In this document: piece after piece, positions 52,411-61,371 of the stretch
Layout: every line of letters begins with the position of its first letter
How positions within the stretch are numbered: position 1 is the stretch's first letter
DNA from: Rubritepida flocculans DSM 14296
GTDB taxonomy: Bacteria > Pseudomonadota > Alphaproteobacteria > Acetobacterales > Acetobacteraceae
Length of the DNA: 64,000 bases
Assembly (NCBI RefSeq): GCF_000425365.1
Contig: NZ_AUDH01000005.1
Location: 124,001-188,000, forward strand
Direction of reading: 5' to 3'
Made by a program: the position numbers and the translations under genes
The notes under the pieces: generated by a model
Databases searched by the model: none
What the model saw: the letters and a program-made list of their open reading frames with translations, nothing else
Told to the model about the DNA's origin: nothing

Positions 52411-52415
52411 GGCGC

Positions 52416-53369
52416 TCACTCCGCCGCCAGCGGCAGGGCCGCGTTCACGTCCACGCCCAGCATCAGGCCGATGTTCTGCACCGCCGCCCCCGAAGCGCCC
52501 TTGCCGAGATTGTCGAGCTTCGCCACCAGCACCGCCTGGCCGCGCGCGGCGTTGCCATAGACGCGCAGCTCCAGCGCGTTGGAGCCGTTGAGCGCCTCGG
52601 GCTCCAGCCGCGCCGCCCCGTCCGCCGGCGCCACGCGCACCCACTCCGCCCCCGCGTAATGCGCGGCGAGCGTCGCCTCGATGTCGCCCGGCGAGGGCGC
52701 GCCGCGCAGCAGGTCGAGATGCAGCGGGAGGGAGACCAGCATGCCCTGGGCGAAATTCCCCACGCTCGGCACGAAGATGGGCCGGCGCGCGAGCCCGCCA
52801 TGGAGCTGGATTTCGGGCAGGTGCTTGTGCTCGAGCGTCAGGCCATAGAGGAAGAAGGGCGCGGCCGCGCCGGCTTCGAACTCCGCGATCATCGCCTTGC
52901 CCCCGCCGGAATAGCCGGAGACGGCGTTGATGGTCAGCGGGAAATCGGGCGGCAGCAGCCCGGCCTCGATCAGCGGGCGGATCAGGGCGATGGCGCCGGT
53001 GGGATAGCAGCCCGGGTTGGAGACGCGGCGCGCGGCGGCGATGCGCTCCGCCTGGCCGCGCGTCATCTCGGGGAAGCCATAGACCCAGTCGGGGTGGGTG
53101 CGGTGGGCGGTGGAGGCGTCGAGCAGCCTGGGCGCGGCCTCGCCCATCTCGGCGGCGATGGCCGCCACCTCCTTCGCCCCCTCGTCGGGCAGGCAGAGCA
53201 CGACGAGGTCCACCTGCTCCATCAGGGCGCGCTTGGCGGCCGCGTCCTTGCGCTCGGCCTCCGGCAGCGAGCGCAGCACGAGGCCGGGATGCCCCGCGAG
53301 GCGGGCGCGGATCTGCAGCCCCGTGGTGCCGCTCTCGCCGTCGATGAAGATGCTCGGAAGCTTGGCCAT
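52416..53369 (-). CDS. argC: N-acetyl-gamma-glutamyl-phosphate reductase, type 2
   Basis: Reduces N-acetylglutamyl phosphate to the semialdehyde in arginine synthesis. At 317 residues it is the short type-2 form. IFIDGESGTTGLQIRARL is the NADP-binding start, the catalytic Cys is in RVSNPGCYPTGAIAL, and FPLTINAVSGYSGGGK plus the C-terminal KLDNLGKGASGAAVQNIGLM are conserved. It follows rpsI, the usual rplM-rpsI-argC order in alphaproteobacteria, with a 144-bp gap holding two hairpins. Confidence 0.95.
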   Translation of the reverse strand: MAKLPSIFIDGESGTTGLQIRARLAGHPGLVLRSLPEAERKDAAAKRALMEQVDLVVLCLPDEGAKEVAAIAAEMGEAAPRLLDASTAHRTHPDWVYGFPEMTRGQAERIAAARRVSNPGCYPTGAIALIRPLIEAGLLPPDFPLTINAVSGYSGGGKAMIAEFEAGAAAPFFLYGLTLEHKHLPEIQLHGGLARRPIFVPSVGNFAQGMLVSLPLHLDLLRGAPSPGDIEATLAAHYAGAEWVRVAPADGAARLEPEALNGSNALELRVYGNAARGQAVLVAKLDNLGKGASGAAVQNIGLMLGVDVNAALPLAAE

Positions 53370-53417
53370 CTGCGTGTCTCCGTCGGCGGAGTGTGGCCCG
53401 GCTGGGGGGCGACGCGA

Positions 53418-53447
53418 AAGGGGCGGGCCCCTGCGGACCCGCCCCTT
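53418..53447 (-). terminator. hairpin between rpsI and argC
   Basis: AAGGGGCGGG and CCCGCCCCTT are perfect 10-bp arms separated by 10 bp, about 65 bp after the rpsI stop. It could end the ribosomal-protein transcript or reduce read-through into argC. Confidence 0.6.
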
Positions 53448-53477
53448 GTGGGAATGACCGGCATGCGAGCCGGGCGT

Positions 53478-53515
53478 GACGCGCGCCCGCCCCGTCTGCG
53501 GGGGCGCGGCGCGTC
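53478..53515 (-). terminator. imperfect hairpin at the rpsI stop codon
   Basis: GACGCGCGCCC... pairs with ...GCGGCGCGTC across a short loop, with one or two bulges, and the base of the stem overlaps the rpsI stop. It may act with the hairpin at 53418 or protect the mRNA 3' end. Confidence 0.4.
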
Positions 53516-54008
53516 AGCGCTTGCTGAACTGGAAGCTGCGGCGCGCCTTGACCTTGCCGTACTTCTTGCGCTCGACCGCGCGCGGGTCGCGCGTCAGGAA
53601 GCCGGCCTTCTTGAGGATGCCGCGCAGCTCGGGCTCGTAGTTGCACAGGGCGCGGGAGATGCCGTGCCGCACCGCGCCCGCCTGGCCCGAGAGCCCGCCG
53701 CCCGTCACCGTCGCCGTCACGTCGAAGGCCTGGTAGCGGTCGGCCACCAGGAAGGGCTGGGTGATCAGCATGCGCAGCACGGGGCGGGCGAAATACTTGG
53801 CCGCCGGCTTGTCGTTGATGGTGATCTGCCCCTTGCCGGGCTTGATCCACACCCGCGCCACGCTCTCCTTGCGCGAACCGGTGGCGTAGCTGCGGCCCTG
53901 GGCGTCGCGCTTCGGCTCGCGCTTCGGGGCCTCGGGCGCCGCGGCCGGGGTGCCCTGCACCAGGGCCTTGAGGTCGGCCAGGGAAGTGGCCGTGGTCTGC
54001 TCGCTCAT
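53514..54008 (-). CDS. rpsI: 30S ribosomal protein S9
   Basis: Small-subunit ribosomal protein whose C-terminal tail reaches the P-site tRNA. Core motifs are [34 protein letters not shown] and the extreme C-terminal [17 protein letters not shown]. At 164 residues it carries an N-terminal extension of about 38 residues (Ala/Pro/Lys-rich) compared with the 130-residue E. coli protein, as in other alphaproteobacteria. The start is 4 bp after the rplM stop. Confidence 0.98.
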   Translation of the reverse strand: MSEQTTATSLADLKALVQGTPAAAPEAPKREPKRDAQGRSYATGSRKESVARVWIKPGKGQITINDKPAAKYFARPVLRMLITQPFLVADRYQAFDVTATVTGGGLSGQAGAVRHGISRALCNYEPELRGILKKAGFLTRDPRAVERKKYGKVKARRSFQFSKR

Positions 54009-54012
54009 GGAC

Positions 54013-54483
54013 TCAGCGCACCTTGTTCTTGGCGTTCATCGCCGCGACGTCGAGCGGCTGCGGGTTCTGGCCGGCATGCGGGTGCTCGGCCCCGGCATAG
54101 ACGTGCAGGTTCTTCATCTGCTTCCGCCCGAGCGGGCCGCGGGTGATCATGCGCTCCACCGCCTTCTCGATCACGCGCTCGGGGTAGCGGCCCTCGAGGC
54201 GCTGGCGGATGGAGCGGCCCTTCACCCCGCCGGGGTAGCCGGTGTGCCAGTAGAACACCGACTGCTCAGCCTTGTTGCCGGTGACGCGCACCTTGGCGGC
54301 GTTGACGATCACCACATGGTCGCCGCAATCCACATGCGGGGTGAACTGCGGCTTGTGCTTGCCGCGCAGCCGGTTGGCGACGAGCGAGGCGAGGCGGCCG
54401 AGCACGAGGCCGTCCGCGTCGATCACCCACCACTGCTTCTGGACCTCCGCCGGCTTCACCGAGCGGGTCTGTGTGCTGAGCAT
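54013..54483 (-). CDS. rplM: 50S ribosomal protein L13
   Basis: Large-subunit ribosomal protein, an early assembly protein. The 156-residue sequence has [55 protein letters not shown] and [21 protein letters not shown], all hallmarks of L13. ATG 54483 gives the normal N-terminus. A perfect 10-bp inverted repeat lies 22 bp upstream (54505-54532) and may be an autoregulatory site; L13 represses its own operon in E. coli. Confidence 0.98.
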   Translation of the reverse strand: MLSTQTRSVKPAEVQKQWWVIDADGLVLGRLASLVANRLRGKHKPQFTPHVDCGDHVVIVNAAKVRVTGNKAEQSVFYWHTGYPGGVKGRSIRQRLEGRYPERVIEKAVERMITRGPLGRKQMKNLHVYAGAEHPHAGQNPQPLDVAAMNAKNKVR

Positions 54484-54504
54484 GGAAGAACCTTGGGAAA
54501 GGGA

Positions 54505-54546
54505 GTTCGCGGGCGGCTCTCTGCCCGCGAACGCGCGCTGCGTCAA
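54505..54546 (-). promoter_or_regulatory. rplM upstream region: 10-bp perfect inverted repeat and TTGACG
   Basis: GTTCGCGGGC and GCCCGCGAAC (54505-54514 and 54523-54532) flank an 8-bp loop. On the minus strand TTGACG (54546-54541) lies just upstream and is a good -35 element. Depending on the transcription start the repeat is either an RNA hairpin in the leader or a DNA operator overlapping the promoter. Confidence 0.5.
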
Positions 54547-54649
54547 GCCGCGCGGAATGCGGTAACATGATACCCCGCCGCGAGAACCTCCTTGCGCCCG
54601 CCCGCGCCGGCCTGCCACGCTCCCCGCACAACGAGGGAGGAAACACCGC

Positions 54650-55606
54650 ATGATCCGCCGCCGCGCCGCGCTCGCCGCGCCCCTGCTCGCCCTGCCCCAC
54701 GCCGCGGCCCGCGCCCAGGGCACGGCCACCCAGGTCGTCATCCCCTACGCGCCCGGCGGCGCCTCCGACGTGGTGGGGCGGCTGCTGACCGAGGGGCTGG
54801 CGCAGCGCCTCGGCGGGACCTTCGTGATGGACCACAAGCCCGGCGCCTCCACCACCATCGCCGCGCGCCATGTGGCGCGCGCCCGGCCCGACGGGCAGAC
54901 GCTGCTGCTCGGCACCATCGTCACCTTCTCCATGGCGCCGCTCGCCCTGCGCCAGCCGGGCTATGACCCCGTCGCGGATTTCACGCATCTGACCCAGCTC
55001 TGCGACACCGAGGCGCTGCTGGTGGCCAACCCGCGCTGGGAATCCCTCGCCCAGCTCTTCGAGGCCGCGCGCCAGCGCCCGGGCCAGCTCAGCTACGCGA
55101 GCTGGGGCATCGGGACCACCGCGCATCTGCCCATGGTGGAGCTGACGGCGCGCGCGGGGGTGGAGATGCTGCACGTGCCCTTCAACGGCTCGCCGCCCGC
55201 CATGACGGAGGTGATCGCGGGGCGCGTGGACTGCATGATCGCCCTCGTCGCCGCCTGCCGCGGCCATGTGGAGGCGGGGCGCATGCGCGCGCTGGGCGCG
55301 GTGACGGTGAACCGCGTGGCCGCCTTCCCCGCCATCCCCACCGTGGCCGAGCAGGGCTTCCCGGGCTTCGGCGGCGGCGCCTGGTATTCGCTGCAGGCCC
55401 CGCCCGGCCTGCCCGAGCCCCTCAAGGCGCGGCTCACCCAGGCCGCGGTCGAGAGCTTCTCCACCCCCGAGGCCATCGCGTTCATGCGCGGCCAGGGCCT
55501 CGCCCCCGCCGCGGCCTTCGGCGAGGCGCCGCTCGTCGCGCGCATCCGCCGCGAGCTCGACCAGCACCGGGAGCTGATGGCGCGCGCGGGCATCCAGCAG
55601 GGGTAG
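54650..55606 (+). CDS. Bug/TTT-family periplasmic solute-binding receptor
   Basis: A 318-residue Bug receptor with leader [21 protein letters not shown] followed by [20 protein letters not shown] (the family's phosphate-like loop). [21 protein letters not shown] and [20 protein letters not shown] are also conserved. GAGGGAGG precedes ATG 54650. The dehydratase gene starts 81 bp downstream with its own putative promoter; the pairing hints that the ligand is a sugar acid or related carboxylate. It is divergent from rplM. Confidence 0.9.
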   Translation: MIRRRAALAAPLLALPHAAARAQGTATQVVIPYAPGGASDVVGRLLTEGLAQRLGGTFVMDHKPGASTTIAARHVARARPDGQTLLLGTIVTFSMAPLALRQPGYDPVADFTHLTQLCDTEALLVANPRWESLAQLFEAARQRPGQLSYASWGIGTTAHLPMVELTARAGVEMLHVPFNGSPPAMTEVIAGRVDCMIALVAACRGHVEAGRMRALGAVTVNRVAAFPAIPTVAEQGFPGFGGGAWYSLQAPPGLPEPLKARLTQAAVESFSTPEAIAFMRGQGLAPAAAFGEAPLVARIRRELDQHRELMARAGIQQG

Positions 55607-55612
55607 CCGGGC

Positions 55613-55640
55613 TTCGCGCTTCCGCGCTTCCGCGCTACCA
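55613..55640 (+). promoter_or_regulatory. putative promoter of the dehydratase gene
   Basis: TTCGCG (55613-55618) and CTACCA (55635-55640), 16 bp apart, within a stretch of repeated GCTTCCGC units; 47 bp before the ATG. Confidence 0.3.
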
Positions 55641-55687
55641 GCACCGCCACCCGCGCGCCGCCGCGCGGGCGGAGGAGACATTCCCGC

Positions 55688-57391
55688 ATGACCGACGCGA
55701 AGGGGCTCGGCCGCAACGCGGCCAACTACGGCGACCGCGACTTCGCCCTCTATCTCCGCCGCTCCTTCGCCAAATCCATGGGCTATTCGCGCGAGGCGCT
55801 GGCCCGGCCCGTGGTGGGCATCGCGGACACGGGCAGCGAGCTCAACAACTGCCACCGCACCGCGCCCGAACTCATCGAGGCGGTGAAGCGCGGCGTGCTG
55901 ATGGCGGGCGGGCTGCCGCTCTCCTTCCCCACCATCAGCCTCTGCGAGCCCTTCCTCTCGCCCTGTTCCATGCACTACCGCAACCTGATGGCCCTCGACA
56001 CCGAGGCGATGATCGCGGCCCAGCCCATGGACGCGGTGGTGCTGGTGGGCGGCTGCGACAAGACGGTGCCCGCCCAGCTCATGGCGGCGGCCAGCGCGGG
56101 CATCCCCGCCGTGCAGCTCGTGGTGGGGCCGATGAGCGCCAACCGCTTCCAGGGCGAGCGGCTCGCCGCCTGCACCGATTGCCGCCGCTACTGGGCGCGC
56201 TACCGCGCGGGCGATGTGAGCCAGGAGCGCATCGAGGAGGTGGAGGGCAGCCTCGCCACCACGGCCGGCACCTGCGGCGTGATGGGCACGGCGAGCACCA
56301 TGGCCTGCATCGCCGCCACCCTCGGCTTCATGCCGCTCGAGGCCGCCTCCATCCCCGCGACCCACGCCGACCGGCTGCGCGCGGCCGAGGCCGCCGGCGC
56401 CCAGGCCGTGCGGCTCATCCACAAGCCCGTGCCGCCTGCGGCGCTGATCACGCCCGAGAGCGTGGAGAACGCGCTGCGCGTGCTGCTGGCGCTGGGCGGC
56501 TCCACCAATGCGCTCGTGCATCTGGCCGCCATCGCGGGGCGCTGCGGCGTGGCGGTCGACTACCATCGCCTCAACGAACTCTCCGAGACCACGCCCGTGC
56601 TCGTGGACCTCAAGCCCACCGGCGAGGGCTACATGGAGGATTTCCACGCCGCCGGCGGCATGCGCGCGCTGCTGCACGAAATCCGCGACCTGCTGCACCT
56701 CGGCTGCACCGACCTCGATGGCCGCACGCTGGCCGAGCGCATCGGCGACGGCCCTTCCTTCGTGGACCGGGCCTACATCAAGCCCCGCGCCGCGCCCGTC
56801 TCGCCCGTGGGCGGGCTGGTGGCGCTGTTCGGCAGCCTGGCGCCCGAGGGCGCGATCCTCAAGCGCAGCGCCGCCACGCCGGCGCTGTTCGAGCACGAGG
56901 CGCGCTGCCTCGTCTTCGACGGGCTCGAGGATCTCGCGAACCGCATCGACGACGAGGCGCTGGACGTGACGCCGAGCGACATCCTCATCCTCAAGGGCGC
57001 GGGCCCGCTCTCCGCCGCCGGCATGCCGGAGGCCGGCTATCTGCCCATCCCGAAGAAGCTCGCGCGCCAGGGCGTGAAGGACATGGTGCGGATGAGCGAC
57101 TGCCGCATGTCCGGCACCGCCTTCGGCACGGTGGTGCTGCACATCGCGCCCGAGGCGGTGGCCGGCGGGCCGCTCGCCCTGGTCGAGACGGGCGATCGCG
57201 TGCGGCTCTCGGTGGCCGAGCGCCGGCTCGACCTGCTGGTGGACGAGGCGACTCTCGCCGCCCGCCGCGCGCGCTGGTCGCCCCCGCCCGCCCCCGCGCG
57301 CGGCTGGGACGCGCTGGTGCGGCGCGAGGTGCTGCAGGCCCCGCAGGGGGCGGATCTGCGCTTCCTGCTGCCCGATGGCGGCGCGCGATGA
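55688..57391 (+). CDS. IlvD/Edd-family dehydratase (probable sugar-acid dehydratase)
   Basis: A 567-residue iron-sulfur dehydratase. Cluster cysteines occur in ELNNCHRTAPELIEAV, LVGGCDKTVPAQLMAAAS and TTAGTCGVMGTASTMAC, the last being the signature for the family. C-terminal SDILILKGAGPLSAAGMPEAG and RMSDCRMSGTAFGTVVLHIAP are also conserved. Sequence details look more like L-arabonate/D-xylonate-type dehydratases than IlvD proper: it is close in length but has SFPTISLCEPFLSPCSMHYRN. The adjacent Bug receptor fits sugar-acid use. The exact substrate is inferred only. Confidence 0.85.
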   Translation: MTDAKGLGRNAANYGDRDFALYLRRSFAKSMGYSREALARPVVGIADTGSELNNCHRTAPELIEAVKRGVLMAGGLPLSFPTISLCEPFLSPCSMHYRNLMALDTEAMIAAQPMDAVVLVGGCDKTVPAQLMAAASAGIPAVQLVVGPMSANRFQGERLAACTDCRRYWARYRAGDVSQERIEEVEGSLATTAGTCGVMGTASTMACIAATLGFMPLEAASIPATHADRLRAAEAAGAQAVRLIHKPVPPAALITPESVENALRVLLALGGSTNALVHLAAIAGRCGVAVDYHRLNELSETTPVLVDLKPTGEGYMEDFHAAGGMRALLHEIRDLLHLGCTDLDGRTLAERIGDGPSFVDRAYIKPRAAPVSPVGGLVALFGSLAPEGAILKRSAATPALFEHEARCLVFDGLEDLANRIDDEALDVTPSDILILKGAGPLSAAGMPEAGYLPIPKKLARQGVKDMVRMSDCRMSGTAFGTVVLHIAPEAVAGGPLALVETGDRVRLSVAERRLDLLVDEATLAARRARWSPPPAPARGWDALVRREVLQAPQGADLRFLLPDGGAR

Positions 57392-57393
57392 CG

Positions 57394-57421
57394 CTTGCAT
57401 GAATCCGTCACGGGTCTAGGC
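57394..57421 (+). promoter_or_regulatory. putative promoter of the small secreted protein gene
   Basis: CTTGCA (57394-57399) and CTAGGC (57416-57421), 16 bp apart, in a patch with lower GC; 50 bp before the ATG. Confidence 0.35.
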
Positions 57422-57471
57422 TTTCCTGCGGCAGCGGGCCGACAGCGCCCGCGCCGCAGGAGGACGTCACC

Positions 57472-57837
57472 ATGCGCGCGCTGCTCGCCGCGGCCCTGTG
57501 CCTCGGCGCGGGCCTGCCCGCCTTTCCATCCGCCGCCCCGCCGGCGCGGGCGGCCCTGATCGCCCATGTCTGCACGCTGCTGCTGCTCGACGCCGAGGCC
57601 AATGCGCGCGGCGAGGGGCTGAACGCGGCCAAGGCGCAGCTCGAGCGCGAGGGCTGCCAGGCGGGCGATCCGCTCGTCGTCATCGCCACGGGCGTCAGCC
57701 CCGCGGAGCTCGCGGGCGCGCTGTGCCGGCGCGGCGCGGGCGTGCAGGTGAGCGAGAAGCTGGACGGGGCGAGCGACCTGATGCAGGTGGATTGCGAATA
57801 TCCGGGCCTGCGTTCCTCTCGCCGAGGCGGCGGCTGA
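57472..57837 (+). CDS. small secreted protein of unknown function
   Basis: A 121-residue protein with a signal peptide (MRALLAAALCLGAGLPAFPSA) and a mature part containing four cysteines (in HVCTLL, EGCQAG, ALCRRG and VDCEYP), which could form two disulfides in the periplasm. GCAGGAGG precedes the ATG. Not a family I recognise. The next small gene starts 7 bp downstream, so they probably form an operon. Confidence 0.6.
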   Translation: MRALLAAALCLGAGLPAFPSAAPPARAALIAHVCTLLLLDAEANARGEGLNAAKAQLEREGCQAGDPLVVIATGVSPAELAGALCRRGAGVQVSEKLDGASDLMQVDCEYPGLRSSRRGGG

Positions 57838-57844
57838 GCCGGCC

Positions 57845-58156
57845 ATGACGGCAGGGAGTGGCAAGCCCGACCCGATGTTGGCGGAGTGGTTCGCGCGGGA
57901 GCCCGTCGTCTTCTATCCCGCCGGCGAGGAGCTGGCCGATGGCCCCCTGGCTACCGCCGGCTGGTATGTGGACCCCTTCTGCGATCCGGGCTGCTGCCGG
58001 CCCGACGGGCCTTTCCCGACCGAGGCGGAGGCGCGCGCGTGGAGCCGCGCCTTGGCCTCCGCGTACCTGAAGGGCGACGACGCGGCGTGCGCTGCGCTGC
58101 GCAAGGAGGCCTTGGCCCTCTACGCCGCCGCGGTGAAAGCCGCCCGAGAGGCCTGA
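57845..58156 (+). CDS. small protein of unknown function, cysteine-rich centre
   Basis: A 103-residue soluble protein without signal peptide. FYPAGEELADGPLATAGWYVD is followed by PFCDPGCCRPDG, a compact three-cysteine motif, then a helical tail ending KAAREA. Codon composition is like real genes in the window. Role unknown; coupling to the preceding secreted protein is suggested by the 7-bp gap. Confidence 0.55.
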   Translation: MTAGSGKPDPMLAEWFAREPVVFYPAGEELADGPLATAGWYVDPFCDPGCCRPDGPFPTEAEARAWSRALASAYLKGDDAACAALRKEALALYAAAVKAAREA

Positions 58157-58246
58157 CACGGGCGGCATATCATGCCCCCCATCATGGCGCGCCCGCCGGG
58201 GAGGCCCCCCTGGCCCGCCGGCGCGCCGCGCCCTATGGGCGGGGGC

Positions 58247-59086
58247 ATGATCGCCCTCATCGGCGCCAGCGGCCGCTCGGGCCGCGCGCTCGCCGCCGCG
58301 CTGGCCGCGCGCGGCGAGGCCTTCCTGCCCGTCCTGCGCGACGCCGCGAGGTGGCGCGCCCTCGGCTTCACCCAGACCCCGCGCGTGGCGGACCTCACAG
58401 ACGCCCCGGCGCTGCGCGCCGCGCTCGCGGGCGCCACGCGCATCGTCTCCTGCGCGCATGCGCGCCATGCGCCCGCCATCCTCGCCGCCGCCCCGCCCGG
58501 GGCGGCCTTCGTCTTCATGGGCTCCACGCGCCGCTTCTCGCACTGGCCGGACGAGCACGGGAACGGCGTGCGCGCGGGCGAGGCCGCCTTCCTCGCCTCC
58601 GGCCGCCCGGGCGTGATGCTGCACCCGACCATGATCTACGGCGCAGAGGGCGAGAACAACGTGCAGCGCCTCGCTGCGCTGATGCGCCGCCTGCCCCTGC
58701 TGCCGCTGCCCGGCGGCGGGCGCAGCCTGGTGCAGCCCGTGCACCAGGACGACGTGACCGCCGCCCTGCTCGCCGCGCTTGCGCGCGCCGAGGCGCTCTC
58801 GGGCACGCTCGTCCTCGCCGGGCCCGCGCCCCTGCCCTATCGCGACTTCTGCGCCGCGGTTGCGCGCGCGGCGGGCATCGCCCCGCGCCCCGTGCTGCCG
58901 CTGCCGGCCGCGGCGCTGATGGCGCTCGCCCCCCTCACCCGCGCCCTGCCCTTCCTGCCGCGCATCGAGGCGGAGGAAATCCGCCGACTGACCGAGGACA
59001 AGGCCTTCGACATCGCCCCCGCCCGCGCCGCGCTCGGCTTCGCCCCGCGCCCGCTCGAGGAAGGGCTGGCCCTGACATTCCGCTGA
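58247..59086 (+). CDS. NAD(P)-binding protein, atypical SDR/NmrA-like
   Basis: A 279-residue Rossmann-fold protein. The cofactor motif MIALIGASGRSGRALAAAL starts it, followed by VADLTDAPALRAALAGATRIV and FMGSTRRFSHWPD. PTMIYGAEGENNVQRLA and PVHQDDVTAALLAAL are typical of atypical SDRs of the complex-I-assembly/NmrA type. It lacks an obvious YxxxK. ATG 58247 is chosen because the cofactor loop begins at once. Substrate unknown. Confidence 0.8.
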   Translation: MIALIGASGRSGRALAAALAARGEAFLPVLRDAARWRALGFTQTPRVADLTDAPALRAALAGATRIVSCAHARHAPAILAAAPPGAAFVFMGSTRRFSHWPDEHGNGVRAGEAAFLASGRPGVMLHPTMIYGAEGENNVQRLAALMRRLPLLPLPGGGRSLVQPVHQDDVTAALLAALARAEALSGTLVLAGPAPLPYRDFCAAVARAAGIAPRPVLPLPAAALMALAPLTRALPFLPRIEAEEIRRLTEDKAFDIAPARAALGFAPRPLEEGLALTFR

Positions 59087-59105
59087 GCACCTGCGCGCGC
59101 TAGCC
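59078..59105 (+). promoter_or_regulatory. putative promoter of the amidohydrolase/CHR operon
   Basis: TTCCGC (59078-59083) and CTAGCC (59100-59105), 16 bp apart, end 22 bp before the M20 gene's ATG; the -35 overlaps the preceding stop. Confidence 0.35.
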
Positions 59106-59127
59106 TCGGGCGCGACAGGAGTCTTCC

Positions 59128-60306
59128 ATGCCCGTGATCAACCGCATCGCCGAGTTCCACCCCGAGATGACCGCCTGGCGGCGGGATTTCCACGCCCACC
59201 CGGAGCTCGGCTTCGAGGAGTTCCGCACCAGCGCCATCGTCGCCGAGAAGCTGCGCGCCTTCGGCTGCGACGAGGTGGTGACGGGCCTCGCGCGCACCGG
59301 CGTCGTCGGCGTGATCCATGGCGCGCGGGGCCCGACGGGCCGCGCCATCGGCCTGCGCGCGGACATGGACGCCCTGCCCATCCAGGAGCAGACCGGCCTG
59401 CCCCACGCCTCCACCATCCCGGGCAGGATGCACGCCTGCGGCCATGACGGGCACACGGCCATGCTGCTCGGCGCGGCGAAATACCTCTGCGAGACGCGCG
59501 CCTTCGACGGCACCGTCTATCTCGTCTTCCAGCCGGCCGAGGAGAACCTGGCCGGCGGCGGCGTGATGGTGGAGGAAGGCCTGTTCGAGCGCTTCCCGAT
59601 GGAGCGCATCTTCGGCCTGCACAACTGGCCCGGCATGCCCGCGGGCACCTTCCTCTGGCGCGAGGGGCCGGTGATGGCCGCGGTGGCCAATCTCGAAGCG
59701 ACCATCACCGGCAAGGGCGCGCATGGCGCGCTGCCCTATCAGGGCAACGACCCCATCGTGATCGCCGCCGCCATCGTCCAGGCGCTGCAGAGCATCGTCG
59801 CGCGCAACCTCGACGCCGCCGACGCCGGCGTCATCAGCATCGGCATGATCCAGGGCGGGGACACCTACAACGTCATCCCCGAGAGCGTGCGCATGCTGGG
59901 CACGGCGCGCTGGTTCCTCCCCGAGGTGGGCGACACGCTGGAGCGCCGCTTCAAGGAGCTCGTCACCGGCATCGCCGCGAGCTTCGGCGCCAGCGCCACG
60001 GCGCGCTTCGACCGCGCCTATCCCGCCACGGTGAACGAGGCGGAGAGCACCCGGCTCGCCCGCCGCGCGGCCGAGACGGTGGCCGGCGCGCAGCGCGTGG
60101 TCCACATGCCCAAGCCCACCATGGGCGCCGAGGACTTCGCCTACATGCTCAACGCCAAGCCCGGCGCCTATCTCATGCTCGGCGGGCAGCGCAGCGCGGA
60201 CGACGCCTCGGTGCACCACCCGCTCTACGACTTCAACGACGAGATCCTGCCCATCGGCGCCTCCTGGTGGGTCACGCTCGTCGAGCAGTTGCTGCCCCGT
60301 GAGTGA
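59128..60306 (+). CDS. M20-family amidohydrolase (hippurate-hydrolase-like)
   Basis: A 392-residue metal-dependent amidohydrolase that removes acyl or aminoacyl groups from N-acyl amino acids. Motifs are AWRRDFHAHPELGFEEFRT at the N-terminus, GLRADMDALPIQE (catalytic Asp), RMHACGHDGHTAMLLGAA (metal Cys/His) and FQPAEENLAGGGVMVEEG (metal Glu). PKPTMGAEDFAYMLNAKPGAY holds the last metal-site residues near the C-terminus. GACAGGAG precedes the ATG. The next gene starts within its last codons (8-bp overlap), so it is translationally linked to the CHR genes, which is unusual. Confidence 0.92.
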   Translation: MPVINRIAEFHPEMTAWRRDFHAHPELGFEEFRTSAIVAEKLRAFGCDEVVTGLARTGVVGVIHGARGPTGRAIGLRADMDALPIQEQTGLPHASTIPGRMHACGHDGHTAMLLGAAKYLCETRAFDGTVYLVFQPAEENLAGGGVMVEEGLFERFPMERIFGLHNWPGMPAGTFLWREGPVMAAVANLEATITGKGAHGALPYQGNDPIVIAAAIVQALQSIVARNLDAADAGVISIGMIQGGDTYNVIPESVRMLGTARWFLPEVGDTLERRFKELVTGIAASFGASATARFDRAYPATVNEAESTRLARRAAETVAGAQRVVHMPKPTMGAEDFAYMLNAKPGAYLMLGGQRSADDASVHHPLYDFNDEILPIGASWWVTLVEQLLPRE

Positions 60307-60856
60307 GACCATCACGCCGGGGAAGGCGGCGCTCTTCCTCGGCTATGCGAAGATCGGGCTGCTCGGCTTCGGCGGCGTGGCCGCCTGGGCGCGGCGCGTG
60401 ATCGTGGAGGAGCGGCGCTGGCTCTCCGAGCGCGACTACGCGGAGGTGCTGGGCCTCGGCCAGATCCTGCCCGGGCCCAATGTGGGCAATGCGGCGGTGA
60501 TGATCGGCCGGCGCTTCCACGGGCTCTCGGGCGCGCTGCTCGCCACGGCGGGGCTCTATGCGGGGCCGCTCGCGATCCTGATCGCGCTGTCGCTCTTCTA
60601 CGACCGCTACGGCACGACGCCGGGTGTGGCGCCCTTCATGCAGGGGGTGGCGGCGGCGGCGGCGGGCATGGTGATCGGCACGGCGATCAAGATGGGCGAG
60701 AAGCTGCGCCCGCCGCCCGAGCTTCTGGCCGTGGGGCTGCTCGCCGTGGCGGGAGCGGCGGTGCTGCGCCTGCCGCTGCCGGTCGTGGTCGTCACCCTCG
60801 CGCCGCTCGGCGTCTGGCTCTCGCTGCGCCGGGCCTGGAAGGCGGGGGCGCGATGA
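60299..60856 (+). CDS. CHR (chromate-transporter) family short protein, type A, copy 1
   Basis: A 185-residue integral membrane protein with about five hydrophobic segments. The CHR motif GLLGFGGVAAWARRVIVEERRWL and ILPGPNVGNAAVMIGRRFHG (PGPN) are clear near residues 20-65. Short CHR proteins usually act as heterodimers of two halves. GTG 60299 overlaps the amidohydrolase stop by 8 bp. It is the first of four coupled CHR genes (types A-B-A-B). Chromate or other oxyanion efflux is the named family function; the real substrate may differ. Confidence 0.88.
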   Translation: MSETITPGKAALFLGYAKIGLLGFGGVAAWARRVIVEERRWLSERDYAEVLGLGQILPGPNVGNAAVMIGRRFHGLSGALLATAGLYAGPLAILIALSLFYDRYGTTPGVAPFMQGVAAAAAGMVIGTAIKMGEKLRPPPELLAVGLLAVAGAAVLRLPLPVVVVTLAPLGVWLSLRRAWKAGAR

Positions 60857-61371
60857 GCCTGCTGCTGCAGATCCTGCTCGCCTTCGGCACGCTCTCGCTG
60901 CTCGCCATCGGCGGCGCGAACGCGGTGCTGCCCGAGATGCACCGGCTGCTGGTCGAGGTGCATGGCTGGATGGACGATGCGACCTTCAGCCAGCTCTTCG
61001 CCCTCGCCCAGGCCGCGCCGGGGCCGAACATCCTCGCCGCCTCGGTGATGGGCTGGCACATCGCGGGGCCGGCGGGCCTCGCGGCGGCGACGATCGGCAT
61101 GCTGCTGCCCGCCGCCCTGCTGGCCTGGGCCGTGGCGGGGCTGACGCACCGCCTCTCCGGCGCGGCCTGGCTCAAGCCCGCGCAGTTCGGCCTGGTGCCG
61201 GTGGCGGTGGGGCTGATCGCCGCCTCGGGCGTGATCATGGCCGGGGCGGCGGGCACGGGCTGGCTCTCCTGGGCCATCATCGGCGTCTCCACCCTCTTCG
61301 TCTGGCGCACCTCCCTCTCGCCGCTCTGGGTGCTGGCGGGCGGCGGCGCACTCGGGCTGCTGCTGCTGTGA
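60853..61371 (+). CDS. CHR family short protein, type B, copy 1
   Basis: A 172-residue membrane protein, partner of the preceding gene (ATGA overlap). Motifs LAIGGANAVLPEMHRLLVEVHGW and ALAQAAPGPNILAASVMGWH (PGPN) mark it as the second half-type; compared with type A it has GGANAVLPE instead of GFGGVAAWARR. Five or so hydrophobic stretches. Its stop overlaps the next gene's GTG (GTGA). Confidence 0.88.
   Translation: MSLLLQILLAFGTLSLLAIGGANAVLPEMHRLLVEVHGWMDDATFSQLFALAQAAPGPNILAASVMGWHIAGPAGLAAATIGMLLPAALLAWAVAGLTHRLSGAAWLKPAQFGLVPVAVGLIAASGVIMAGAAGTGWLSWAIIGVSTLFVWRTSLSPLWVLAGGGALGLLLL

Noticed and set aside
53950-54570. Plus-strand open frame opposite rpsI and rplM.
   Set aside because: Antisense of two certain ribosomal-protein genes with no recognisable motifs.
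54266-57400. Long minus-strand open frame spanning the Bug receptor and dehydratase genes.
   Set aside because: Low-complexity His/Arg/Gly-rich translation with no motifs; both plus-strand genes have clear family signatures.
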